Shown piece after piece: positions 54,975-61,721 of a DNA stretch of 64,000 nucleotides; within the stretch, counting starts at the first letter, position 1, and every line of letters begins with the position of its first letter. The notes under the pieces are model-generated. The model saw nothing but the letters and a program-made list of their open reading frames with translations. It made no database searches and was not told the DNA's origin. Source of the DNA: Bradyrhizobium embrapense (GTDB taxonomy: Bacteria > Pseudomonadota > Alphaproteobacteria > Rhizobiales > Xanthobacteraceae). The position numbers and the translations under genes are program-made. The DNA is taken from NCBI RefSeq assembly GCF_001189235.2, contig NZ_LFIP02000010.1, positions 149,111 through 213,110 of the forward strand, in the 5' to 3' direction.

Positions 54975-55021
54975 TTGACGTCGTGCCGTTTGCGCCTATA
55001 CTAAACCACATGGTTAAGTAT
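54975..55021 (+). promoter_or_regulatory. arsR promoter with palindromic operator on the start codon
   Basis: TTGACG (54975-54980) and TATACT (54997-55002) are 16 bases apart. ATACTAAACCA (54998-55008) and TGGTTAAGTAT (55011-55021) are inverted repeats with 10 of 11 positions matching. The palindrome overlaps both the -10 box and the ATG at 55010. Predicted transcription starts at about 55009, so the mRNA may be leaderless. Confidence 0.6.
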
Positions 55022-55468
55022 CAGGACGAAACGCTGGACCGCACCTTCGCGGCGCTTTCCGACCCTACCCGCCGCGCGCTGCTGGCGCGGCTCGGCGAGC
55101 AGGAAAGCCTGTCGGTGAGCGAGCTGGCGCAGCCATTCGCGATGTCGCTGCCGGCGATCATGAAGCATCTCGACGTGCTGACGGATGCCGGCCTGGTCGC
55201 GCGCGAAAAGACCGGCCGTACGGTCGCGTGCCGGCTCACCGCGCGGCCGATGGAGCAGGCGATGAACTGGCTCAATCGCTATGCGCAATTCTGGTCCGAC
55301 AATCTCGACCGCCTTGCCGCTTTTGTGGAGGAAGACCCATGGCAACCAACAAGTCCGCAGCCGCAGCCGACGCGGGCCTCGCCGCGCGACCAAGCCTCAC
55401 CCTCACGCGGCGCCTCCGCGCCCGGCCGGAAAAGGTCTACGCCGCGTGGACCGAGCCGGAAAACCTAG
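55010..55468 (+). CDS. ArsR-family transcriptional regulator
   Basis: 152-residue winged-helix repressor. TFAALSDPTRRALLARLGEQESLSVSELAQPFAMSLPAIMKHLDVLTDAGLVAREKTGRT is the DNA-binding core. No cysteine metal site is visible, which fits the group linked to SRPBCC genes. The ATG at 55010 lies in a palindrome and has no ribosome binding site. The frame runs 130 bases into the next gene, giving a Pro/Ser/Arg-rich tail that may be disordered. Confidence 0.88.
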   Translation: MVKYQDETLDRTFAALSDPTRRALLARLGEQESLSVSELAQPFAMSLPAIMKHLDVLTDAGLVAREKTGRTVACRLTARPMEQAMNWLNRYAQFWSDNLDRLAAFVEEDPWQPTSPQPQPTRASPRDQASPSRGASAPGRKRSTPRGPSRKT

Positions 55469-55815
55469 TGCAATGGTTCGGTCCGGGCCGGGTCAAGCCC
55501 GGCACGACGCAGGCCGAGCTCGATGTCCGTGTCGGCGGACGCTACCGGATCAAGTTCACCGGCGCCAACGGCGAATATCACGAGGTCGGCGGCATCTATC
55601 GCGAGGTGGTGCCGAACCAGAAGCTGGTGTTCAGCTGGGCCTGGCATTCGACGCCGGAACGCGAATCCGAGGTGACGGTGTCGATCAAGCCCGACGCCGG
55701 CGGCACGTTGCTCACCTTCCATCACGCGCAGTTCGTCGACGAGACCGCGCGCGACAATCACCAGCGCGGCTGGACCGAATTCCTCGGCAATCTCGCGCAG
55801 TACGTCGACGCCTGA
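55339..55815 (+). CDS. SRPBCC-family protein (AHSA1 domain)
   Basis: 158-residue START-like lipid/ligand-binding fold. TLTRRLRARPEKVYAAWTEPENLVQWFGPG and GGTLLTFHHAQFVDETARDNHQRGWTEFLGNL are AHSA1 signatures. GGAGG precedes the ATG at 55339. It overlaps the ArsR coding region by 130 bases in another frame. In the family such genes are repressed by the neighbouring ArsR; the ligand is unknown. Confidence 0.9.
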   Translation: MATNKSAAAADAGLAARPSLTLTRRLRARPEKVYAAWTEPENLVQWFGPGRVKPGTTQAELDVRVGGRYRIKFTGANGEYHEVGGIYREVVPNQKLVFSWAWHSTPERESEVTVSIKPDAGGTLLTFHHAQFVDETARDNHQRGWTEFLGNLAQYVDA

Positions 55816-55833
55816 ACCGCAACGGAGCATCTC

Positions 55834-56571
55834 ATGCAACAGCACAAGATCGTTTCGCGTGACGAATGGATCGCGGCCCGCAAGGCGCTGATGGCTCGCG
55901 AGAAGGAGCTCACCCGGGCTCGCGAAGCGCTGAGCCAAGAGCGCCGTGAGCTGCCGTGGGTGAAGGTCGACAAGCACTACGTGTTCGACGGTCCGGCCGG
56001 CAAGGTGACGCTCGGCGACCTCTTCAAGGGCAGGCCGCAGCTCGTGGTGCAGCACGTGATGTTCGCGCCGGAGTGGGACGCAGCGTGCAAGAGCTGCTCG
56101 TTCTGGGTCGACGGCTTCGACCGCATGGCCCCGCATCTGGCAGCGCGCGACACGACGATGGTGGCGATCTCGCTTGCGCCGTCAGCCAAGCTCGAGGCGT
56201 TCAAGCAGCGGATGGGCTGGACCTTCGACTGGGTGTCGTCGGGCGCCAATGACTTCAACTACGATTACGGCGTGTCGTTCACGCAAGGCCAGATCGATGC
56301 GGGCGACGCGAAATACAATTATGGCACGACCCCGCTCTATGGTCCCGAACTGCCCGGCATCAGCGTGTTCTTCCGCGACGAGAAGGGGAGCGTGTTCCAC
56401 ACTTACTCGACCTTCGCGCGCGGCCTCGACATGATGAATGCGGCCTATCACTATCTCGATCTGACGCCGCTCGGGCGCCACGAGGAGGGCTTGCCCTATC
56501 CGATGGATTGGGTGCGGCTACGTGACCAGTACCAACCGGCGCCGGTTCAGGCATCCTGCTGTCACTCCTGA
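55834..56571 (+). CDS. DUF899 family thioredoxin-like protein
   Basis: 245 residues. Starts MQQHKIVSRDEWIAARKALMAREKELTRARE and shows the DUF899 core LPWVKVDKHYVFDG, FKGRPQLVVQHVMFAPEWDAACKSCSFWVDGFDR, where CKSC occupies the thioredoxin CxxC position. It ends with a Cys-Cys-His tail. Gap to the SRPBCC gene is 18 bases, so all belong to one arsR-led operon. Redox function is inferred from the fold only. Confidence 0.88.
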   Translation: MQQHKIVSRDEWIAARKALMAREKELTRAREALSQERRELPWVKVDKHYVFDGPAGKVTLGDLFKGRPQLVVQHVMFAPEWDAACKSCSFWVDGFDRMAPHLAARDTTMVAISLAPSAKLEAFKQRMGWTFDWVSSGANDFNYDYGVSFTQGQIDAGDAKYNYGTTPLYGPELPGISVFFRDEKGSVFHTYSTFARGLDMMNAAYHYLDLTPLGRHEEGLPYPMDWVRLRDQYQPAPVQASCCHS

Positions 56572-56657
56572 TCGTCATTTGCGAGCCAACAGGTCGCAGG
56601 GGTGCGCGCCTCGTTGGCTCCGCGCAGTGACGGGGAACCGGACAACAGGAAACGCCC

Positions 56658-57016
56658 ATGCCCTACGTCGATGGTTTCGTCGTCGCCGTGCCGAAGAAGA
56701 AGCTCAAGGCCTATGCGAAGCTCTCGAAGATGGCCGGCAAGGTCTGGCGCGAACACGCGCGCTGGATTATCGCGAGTGGGTCGCCGACGACGTCAAGCCG
56801 GGCAAGCTGACCTCGTTTCCGCAAAGCGTGAAACTGAAGGCCGGCGAAACCGTCGTGTTCGCCTGGATCACCTACAAGTCGCGCGCCCAGCGCGACAGGA
56901 TCAACGCCAAGGTGATGGCCGATCCCCGTCTGGCGTCGGCGATGGACCCGAAGACGGCGCCGTTCGACGTCAAGCGGATGATCTATGGCGGCTTTGCCAG
57001 CCTGGTGAAGGTCTGA
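56658..57016 (+). pseudogene. DUF1428 family gene broken by a one-base deletion
   Basis: The first frame reads MPYVDGFVVAVPKKKLKAYAKLSKMAGKVWREH, then near 56755-56762 shifts; the other frame continues ALDYREWVADDVKPGKLTSFPQSVKLKAGETVVFAW to the stop at 57016. Inserting one G restores the usual EHGALDYREWV and gives 119 residues, the normal family length. Either a recent mutation or a sequencing error in a G/C run. It follows DUF899 and would be the last gene of the stress cluster. Confidence 0.8.
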
Positions 57017-57091
57017 GGCGGCACGCTTTCGCCGCAATCCGTGCAGTAACCGGCCGTTAAACATCACGACCGGCAAGTCGCGCGATGCCGC

Positions 57092-57133
57092 TTGCGTTTG
57101 CTTGGCGATCCCGTATACTTTGCAGTACAAAGT
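57092..57133 (+). promoter_or_regulatory. Promoter with operator ACTTTG-N5-CAAAGT (copy 1)
   Basis: TTGCGT (57092-57097) and TATACT (57114-57119) are 16 bases apart. The inverted repeat ACTTTG (57117-57122) / CAAAGT (57128-57133) overlaps the -10 box and the predicted start of transcription. The same 12 bases with the same 5-base spacing recur at 58194-58210. Confidence 0.6.
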
Positions 57134-57144
57134 GCGGGCAGAAG

Positions 57145-57762
57145 ATGCGCGACCTCGACAAGGCGTTGGCCGATATTCTCGCGATCCGCAGCCAGATCGC
57201 GGCGGGAACAGCATTCCGCGGCTACGGTCCGGCGACGGTCGCCGCCACCAGCGGCATCGCGCTGATTACGGCGCTGGCGCAATATTTCTGGCTCGATGAT
57301 CCGACCCATCAACCGATCGTGTTCCTCGCGGGCTGGGCGGCAGCCGCGCTGCTCTCGGCGGTGCTGATCTGGATCGAGATGCAGGCGCGCTCGCGGCGGC
57401 ATCATTCCGGCCTTGCGGACGCGATGGTGCAGCAGGCGATCGAGCAGTTTGTTCCCGCTGTCATCGCCGGCGTGCTGCTCGCGGTCCTGCAATGGAAATT
57501 CGCGCCCGAGACGCTGTGGATGCTGCCCGGTCTGTGGCAGGTGCTGGTCAGCCTCGGCGTGTTCGCCTCGGTCCGCCTGCTGCCGCGCACGATCGCGCTC
57601 GGCGGCGCCTGGTATTTCCTGTCGGGCTTCACGGTGCTCTTGATCGCAAGCCAGAGCCACGCGCTGTCGCCCTGGACCATGGGTCTGCCATTCGCGATCG
57701 GCCAGTTGCTGCTCGCAGCACTGTTGTATTTCGCTTCCGGAGGCAATGATGTCGAAGACTGA
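57145..57762 (+). CDS. Membrane protein of unknown function, 205 aa
   Basis: About 30 N-terminal cytosolic residues (MRDLDKALADILAIRSQIAAGTAFRGYGPA) precede six hydrophobic helices, arranged in pairs (VAATSGIALITALAQYFWL, IVFLAGWAAAALLSAVLIWIE, FVPAVIAGVLLAVLQ, MLPGLWQVLVSLGVFASV and others). It overlaps the regulator gene start by 14 bases, so both are made together. It may be an anti-regulator or sensor partner of the winged-helix protein; nothing in the sequence proves this. Confidence 0.85.
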   Translation: MRDLDKALADILAIRSQIAAGTAFRGYGPATVAATSGIALITALAQYFWLDDPTHQPIVFLAGWAAAALLSAVLIWIEMQARSRRHHSGLADAMVQQAIEQFVPAVIAGVLLAVLQWKFAPETLWMLPGLWQVLVSLGVFASVRLLPRTIALGGAWYFLSGFTVLLIASQSHALSPWTMGLPFAIGQLLLAALLYFASGGNDVED

Positions 57763-58171
57763 CGTGACCACCGCGCCATTCGCCTATGATGGCCTCGACC
57801 GTGTCATCCACGAGAAGGCGCGGCTCGGCCTGTTGACCTCGCTAATGGCGCATCCGAAGGGGCTCGCCTTCGCCGATCTCAAGCAGCTCTGCGGCCTGAC
57901 CGACGGCAATCTCAGCCGGCATCTGCAGGTGCTGCAGGAGGCCGGCCTCGTCGACGTCAACAAGGGCTATGAAGGCAATCGCCCGCACACCACCTGTCGT
58001 CTGACCAAGAGCGGCCGCCGCCGCTTCCTCGACTATCTCGCCGTGCTCGAGCAACTGGTGCGCGACGCGGCCAAGGCCGCCGGCACGGCTGAAAGGGCCG
58101 GCGGCAAGACTGAAAAGCCCGCCGGCAAGCACGAAGGCGCGCCCGGGCGGCTCGGCGTTCAGACGATTTGA
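57749..58171 (+). CDS. Winged-helix transcriptional regulator (MarR-like, HTH_34 type)
   Basis: 140 residues from the ATG at 57749 (an ATG one codon earlier is possible); GGAGG-like sequence precedes. The DNA-binding core is LDRVIHEKARLGLLTSLMAHPKGLAFADLKQLCGLTDGNLSRHLQVLQEAGLVDV, followed by a wing KGYEGNRPHTTCRLTKSGRRRF. The C-terminus is Lys/Gly/Ala-rich. It lies between the two ACTTTG-N5-CAAAGT sites, making it the best candidate to bind them. Confidence 0.9.
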   Translation: MSKTDVTTAPFAYDGLDRVIHEKARLGLLTSLMAHPKGLAFADLKQLCGLTDGNLSRHLQVLQEAGLVDVNKGYEGNRPHTTCRLTKSGRRRFLDYLAVLEQLVRDAAKAAGTAERAGGKTEKPAGKHEGAPGRLGVQTI

Positions 58172-58193
58172 TTATTCCATTTTTTACCTGGAG

Positions 58194-58210
58194 ACTTTGT
58201 GATGCAAAGT
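58194..58210 (+). promoter_or_regulatory. Operator or hairpin ACTTTG-N5-CAAAGT (copy 2) over the prenyltransferase start codon
   Basis: ACTTTG (58194-58199) and CAAAGT (58205-58210) flank TGATG, which contains the ATG at 58202. It begins directly after the GGAG ribosome binding site (58190-58193). It may act as DNA operator or as an RNA hairpin presenting the start codon in its loop. Confidence 0.55.
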
Positions 58211-58942
58211 AATGTTGCCCTCAAGCCGGAAGCCGTCGCGAGGCTCCATGTTGGCATCATCATGGACGGCAACGGCCGCTGGGCGACGCGGCGCGGCCTG
58301 TCGCGCCTGCGCGGACATGAGGCGGGCGTCGAAGCGATCCGCCGCATCGTCGAGGCCGCGCCTGACCAGGGCGTCGGCACGCTGACGCTCTACGCGTTCT
58401 CGAGCGACAATTGGCGCCGTCCGAAGGCTGAAGTCACGGCGCTGATGGGCCTGCTGCGGTTCTATCTCGCCAACGAGATCGCAGCCTTGGTGCGCAACGG
58501 CGTCCGTCTCACCGTGATCGGCCGCCGTGACCGGCTGCCCGACGGCATCGCCGCCGCGATCACGCGCGCCGAGGCCGAGACCGCCGACGGCACCACGCTG
58601 CATCTGCGCATCGCGATCGACTATTCGGCGCGCGACGCGATCCTAAGCGCGGCCGCGCGCGCCGCCGGCGCAGGCCAGCTGAGCCGCGAGGCTTTTGCGG
58701 ATCTCATCACCGGCGAGGCCGGCCTGCGTGACGTCGACCTGATCATCCGCACCTCGGGCGAGAAGCGGCTGTCGGACTTCCTGCTCTGGGAAGGCGCCTA
58801 TGCCGAGCTGCATTTCACCGAGCGGATGTGGCCCGAATTCGAGGCCGACGATCTCGCCGACGCGCTCGCCTCGTTCCATCGTCGCGAACGCCGCTTCGGC
58901 GGGCTGACCGCGATCGCGCCGGCGGAGGTACCGAATCTCTAG
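58202..58942 (+). CDS. Isoprenyl (cis-polyprenyl) diphosphate synthase, UppS paralog
   Basis: 246-residue Z-type prenyltransferase. The catalytic Asp22 lies in GIIMDGNGRWATRRG, then TLYAFSSDNWRRP; substrate-binding residues recur in DLIIRTSGEKRLSDFLLWEGAYAELHF and FHRRERRFGGL. The usual NYGGR segment is DYSAR here, which sets it apart from housekeeping UppS. No pyrH-frr-cdsA genes flank it, as they would for the main uppS. It probably makes a cis-polyprenyl diphosphate of unknown length for the downstream enzyme. Confidence 0.9.
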   Translation: MQSNVALKPEAVARLHVGIIMDGNGRWATRRGLSRLRGHEAGVEAIRRIVEAAPDQGVGTLTLYAFSSDNWRRPKAEVTALMGLLRFYLANEIAALVRNGVRLTVIGRRDRLPDGIAAAITRAEAETADGTTLHLRIAIDYSARDAILSAAARAAGAGQLSREAFADLITGEAGLRDVDLIIRTSGEKRLSDFLLWEGAYAELHFTERMWPEFEADDLADALASFHRRERRFGGLTAIAPAEVPNL

Positions 58943-59050
58943 CGCACAGTCGCGCTGTCAGTAGTTCCAAAGCCCGGCCGGGGGGTTGGGCTCTCTCTAC
59001 GCAGATGCGGGGACGAACGATCACGCCAACCAAAGCGGGAGCGATCATCC

Positions 59051-60577
59051 ATGCGCATTCTTCTCATCAACGTGCCGCATCCGGCGATCGGCAGCCGGAT
59101 CCCCGACGACCATTTACCGCCGCTCGGCCTGCTGTCGATCGGCGGTCCCCTGATCGACGACGGACATGAAGTCCGGCTTCTCGATGCCGAGTTCGGGCCG
59201 ATGCCGCTTGCGGCGATCCTGGTGGAGGCATCGCGGTTTTCGCCGGATGCGGTGCTGTTCGGCCATTCCGGCTCGACCTCGGGCCATCCGGTCATCACGC
59301 AAGTGGCGCAGGCGATCGTCAGGGCGGTGCCCGGGGCGCTGATCGTCTATGGCGGCGTGTTCCCGACCTACCACTGGCGCGAGATCCTGCGCGAGGAGCC
59401 TTACGTCACCGCGATCGTGCGCGGCGAGGGCGAGGAGACCGCGCGCCGCCTGATGCGGGCGCTGGAGTATGGCGGCGATCTCGGCTGCATCGACGGCATC
59501 GCATTCCGCGACGATGATGGGCCGCGCGCCACGCGGCCCGCGCCCGTCATACGCGATCTCGATGCCTATCGCGTCGGCTGGGAGCTGATCGATCACGCGC
59601 GCTACAGCTACTGGGGAGGGCTGCGCGCCGTCGTGGTGCAGTTCTCGCGCGGCTGTCCGCATCTCTGCAATTATTGCGGCCAGCGCGGTTTCTGGACGCG
59701 ATGGCGGCACCGCGATCCCGTTCGCTTCGCCGCGGAATTGGCGCGGCTCCATCGCGAGCACGGCGTCAAGGTGATCAACTTCGCCGACGAGAACCCGACT
59801 GTCTCGAAGAAAGCCTGGCGGACCTTCCTCGAGGCCCTGATCGCGGAGAATGTCGATTTGATCCTGGTCGGCTCGACCCGTGCCGACGACATCGTCCGCG
59901 ATGCCGACATCCTGCATCTCTACAAGAAAGCGGGCTGGCAGCGTTTCCTGCTCGGCATGGAGAACACCGACGAGAAGACGCTGGAGCTGATCCGCAAGGG
60001 CGCCACCACCACGATCGATCGCGAGGCCATTCGCCTGATGCGCCGGCACGGCATCCTGTCGATGGCGACCTGGGTGGTCGGCTTCGAGGAGGAGACCGAT
60101 CGCGATCACTGGCGCGGCCTGCGGCAGCTGCTGTCCTACGATCCCGATCAGATCCAGATGCTCTACGTCACGCCGCATCGCTGGACCCCGTATTTCCGTC
60201 TCGCGGCAGAGCGGCGCGTCATCCAGACCGATCGCCGGCTCTGGGACTACAAGCATCAGGTGCTCGCGACCCGGCACATGCCGCCGTGGCGGGTACTGCT
60301 CTGGTTCAAGTTCACCGAGATGGTGCTGCAATGCCGCCCGAAGGCCTTGCTCCGCGTGCTGCTGCACCGCGACGCCGGGCTTCGCCACGCGATGCGCTGG
60401 TACACGCAGATGGGTCGCCGGGTCTGGCCGCACGAGATTCTCGGCTTCCTGCGCGCTCGCAGGTTGAGGCACGGGCCGACGGTGCGGGAGTTTTGGGGCG
60501 CGCCGCAAGATACGGAAGAGGAATCGATGTCGTCGCAGCGGCCTGAGCGCCGCGTCGGCACATCGCGCGCGGCGTAA
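59051..60577 (+). CDS. B12-binding domain radical SAM protein, BchE-like
   Basis: 508 residues. The N-terminal cobalamin-binding-type domain starts MRILLINVPHPAIGSRIPDDHLPPLGLLSIGG and spans about 150 residues (the DxHxxG histidine is not evident, so base-off binding is uncertain). The radical SAM cysteines are C202, C206 and C209 in SRGCPHLCNYCGQ. The C-terminal YVTPHRWTPYFRLAAERRVIQTDRRLWDYKHQVL resembles BchE, the anaerobic Mg-protoporphyrin ester cyclase. No photosynthesis gene is near. GGGAG precedes the ATG. It follows the prenyltransferase by 108 bases, so it may modify an isoprenoid instead. Confidence 0.87.
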   Translation: MRILLINVPHPAIGSRIPDDHLPPLGLLSIGGPLIDDGHEVRLLDAEFGPMPLAAILVEASRFSPDAVLFGHSGSTSGHPVITQVAQAIVRAVPGALIVYGGVFPTYHWREILREEPYVTAIVRGEGEETARRLMRALEYGGDLGCIDGIAFRDDDGPRATRPAPVIRDLDAYRVGWELIDHARYSYWGGLRAVVVQFSRGCPHLCNYCGQRGFWTRWRHRDPVRFAAELARLHREHGVKVINFADENPTVSKKAWRTFLEALIAENVDLILVGSTRADDIVRDADILHLYKKAGWQRFLLGMENTDEKTLELIRKGATTTIDREAIRLMRRHGILSMATWVVGFEEETDRDHWRGLRQLLSYDPDQIQMLYVTPHRWTPYFRLAAERRVIQTDRRLWDYKHQVLATRHMPPWRVLLWFKFTEMVLQCRPKALLRVLLHRDAGLRHAMRWYTQMGRRVWPHEILGFLRARRLRHGPTVREFWGAPQDTEEESMSSQRPERRVGTSRAA

Positions 60578-60701
60578 ATCGATACCGTCATGCGGTCTTC
60601 TGGATAACTGGCGCTGATGACTGGACGCTGGAGTCATCAGCGCGATAATTTCCAGATCGGCTGCGCAGAACAAAAAGAACCGTGGCGGTCGAGGCTTTCA
60701 G

Positions 60702-61112
60702 TTGAGCATACAGGTTGCGATTCTAAAAATATTGGCCAGTCACGTCAGCGGCAGAGCTACGCTCGATTCACTCAAGCACGACCTCGCCATTCTCTCCTCG
60801 AGCGGCGACGACTGGCATGCGCGGATCAAGCGCCTGGCGTCACGGGTTCCCGAACTCGATATCTTTAGCAATCGCTACGTGCTGCGTGACGTCGAAGGCT
60901 GGGAGATCACAGCGGCCGGTCGTGAGTTCCTGCGCGCGCTGGAGGCCGTCACGCAAGACAATCTGCCGCCTGTGCCATTGGCCGAGTCCCAGATCCGCGA
61001 AGAGGGCAAGCTGATCGTGGTCGGTCACCGCTTCAGGAACAAGGCGCGGCCGCAGCGTGACCCGGAGCCGAGCGCATCGGTGCGCCGCCGGCCGTTCCGC
61101 GAGCCGCGTTGA
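60702..61112 (+). CDS. Conserved hypothetical protein, 136 aa (winged-helix-like)
   Basis: Starts at a TTG (60702): MSIQVAILKILASHVSGRATLDSLKHDLAILSSSGDDWHARIKRLASRVPELDIFSNRYVLRD. The pattern ILKILA..GRA.L..LK.DLAIL...W..RIKRLA suggests a small helix-turn-helix fold. GWEITAAGREFLRALE follows, as in winged-helix C-terminal wings. The tail is basic (RNKARPQRDPEPSASVRRRPFREPR). I recognise similar uncharacterised proteins in rhizobia. A role in regulating the upstream cluster is possible but unsupported. Confidence 0.75.
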   Translation: MSIQVAILKILASHVSGRATLDSLKHDLAILSSSGDDWHARIKRLASRVPELDIFSNRYVLRDVEGWEITAAGREFLRALEAVTQDNLPPVPLAESQIREEGKLIVVGHRFRNKARPQRDPEPSASVRRRPFREPR

Positions 61113-61166
61113 ACCTCATGGCCTCGCGCGCGACCTAACTTCGGGACGTGGCTCTGGAGGTCGCAA

Positions 61167-61322
61167 ATGACTGCTTTGGCTCAATCGATCGCACGCGTGT
61201 TTCCGGCCAATTCGCTTCGGAGCAATATCGCCCGGCATGTCCTGCTGTTCGGCTTTGCGATCCTGTTCGTCGCGGTGCTCAGGGCGAGCTATGGCCTCGA
61301 TCTGAGCGCGGGCTTCTTCTGA
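61167..61322 (+). CDS. Small single-span membrane protein, 51 aa
   Basis: Reads MTALAQSIARVFPANSLRSNIARHVLLFGFAILFVAVLRASYGLDLSAGFF. TGGAGG lies seven to eleven bases ahead of the ATG, and residues 24-40 form one transmembrane helix. Its short, C-terminal tail has few charged residues. A protein this small is easily overlooked; function unknown. Confidence 0.6.
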   Translation: MTALAQSIARVFPANSLRSNIARHVLLFGFAILFVAVLRASYGLDLSAGFF

Positions 61323-61410
61323 TTTTTCCGGCGGCACGTCATATTGGGTTAACCGGACCGGGATAGCAAAGCGCAGCCTTCCTTGCATCTCGAACCGGGG
61401 CCGATCTTCC

Positions 61411-61560
61411 ATGGACAAGCCGATGCGCTGCCAGTGCGGCAGGACGCGCACCATTGTGCTCGACAGGCATTTCCGCACCGCGCTGCTTTGCCCCAAATGC
61501 GATGCGACCGAACTGGCCCGGCCGGCCAAGCCGGAGGAAGAGGCCTTGACGGCAAGCTGA
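61411..61560 (+). CDS. Small zinc-ribbon-like protein, 49 aa
   Basis: Starts MDKPMRCQCGRTRTIVLDRHFRTALLCPKCDATELARP and ends EEEALTAS. The cysteine pairs CQC and CPKC, 20 residues apart, could bind one zinc. There is no strong ribosome binding site, so the call rests on the cysteine spacing and codon use. Confidence 0.45.
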   Translation: MDKPMRCQCGRTRTIVLDRHFRTALLCPKCDATELARPAKPEEEALTAS

Positions 61561-61605
61561 AGCGCGGCGGGGTTAAACCCTCATCGCGCTCCAGCTCGTT
61601 GTCCA

Positions 61606-61652
61606 AGCATGATCTTTCCGGAAAACCGCTTCGCACTCTTCCGGATCATGTC
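61606..61652. repeat. Dispersed AGCATGATCCGGAAA-type repeat (copy 2, inverted)
   Basis: Its reverse complement matches 28637-28686 at about 41 of 46 positions. It lies in the gap before the threonine dehydratase gene, in the opposite orientation to copy 1. Arms GCATGATC and GGATCATG can pair. Confidence 0.75.
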
Positions 61653-61721
61653 CGAGCGCGGTCGTTTTCGGCGCCAAAACACGCTAGGTTCCGCTGACGA
61701 AACGGTCCAAAGCGAAACCCG

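Noticed and set aside
59051..60577. Naming the radical SAM gene bchE
   Set aside because: Similarity is clear, but there is no bacteriochlorophyll context and the family contains paralogs of other function.
59114..60673. 519-codon minus-strand frame opposite the radical SAM gene
   Set aside because: Compositionally biased shadow of a clearly conserved gene on the other strand.
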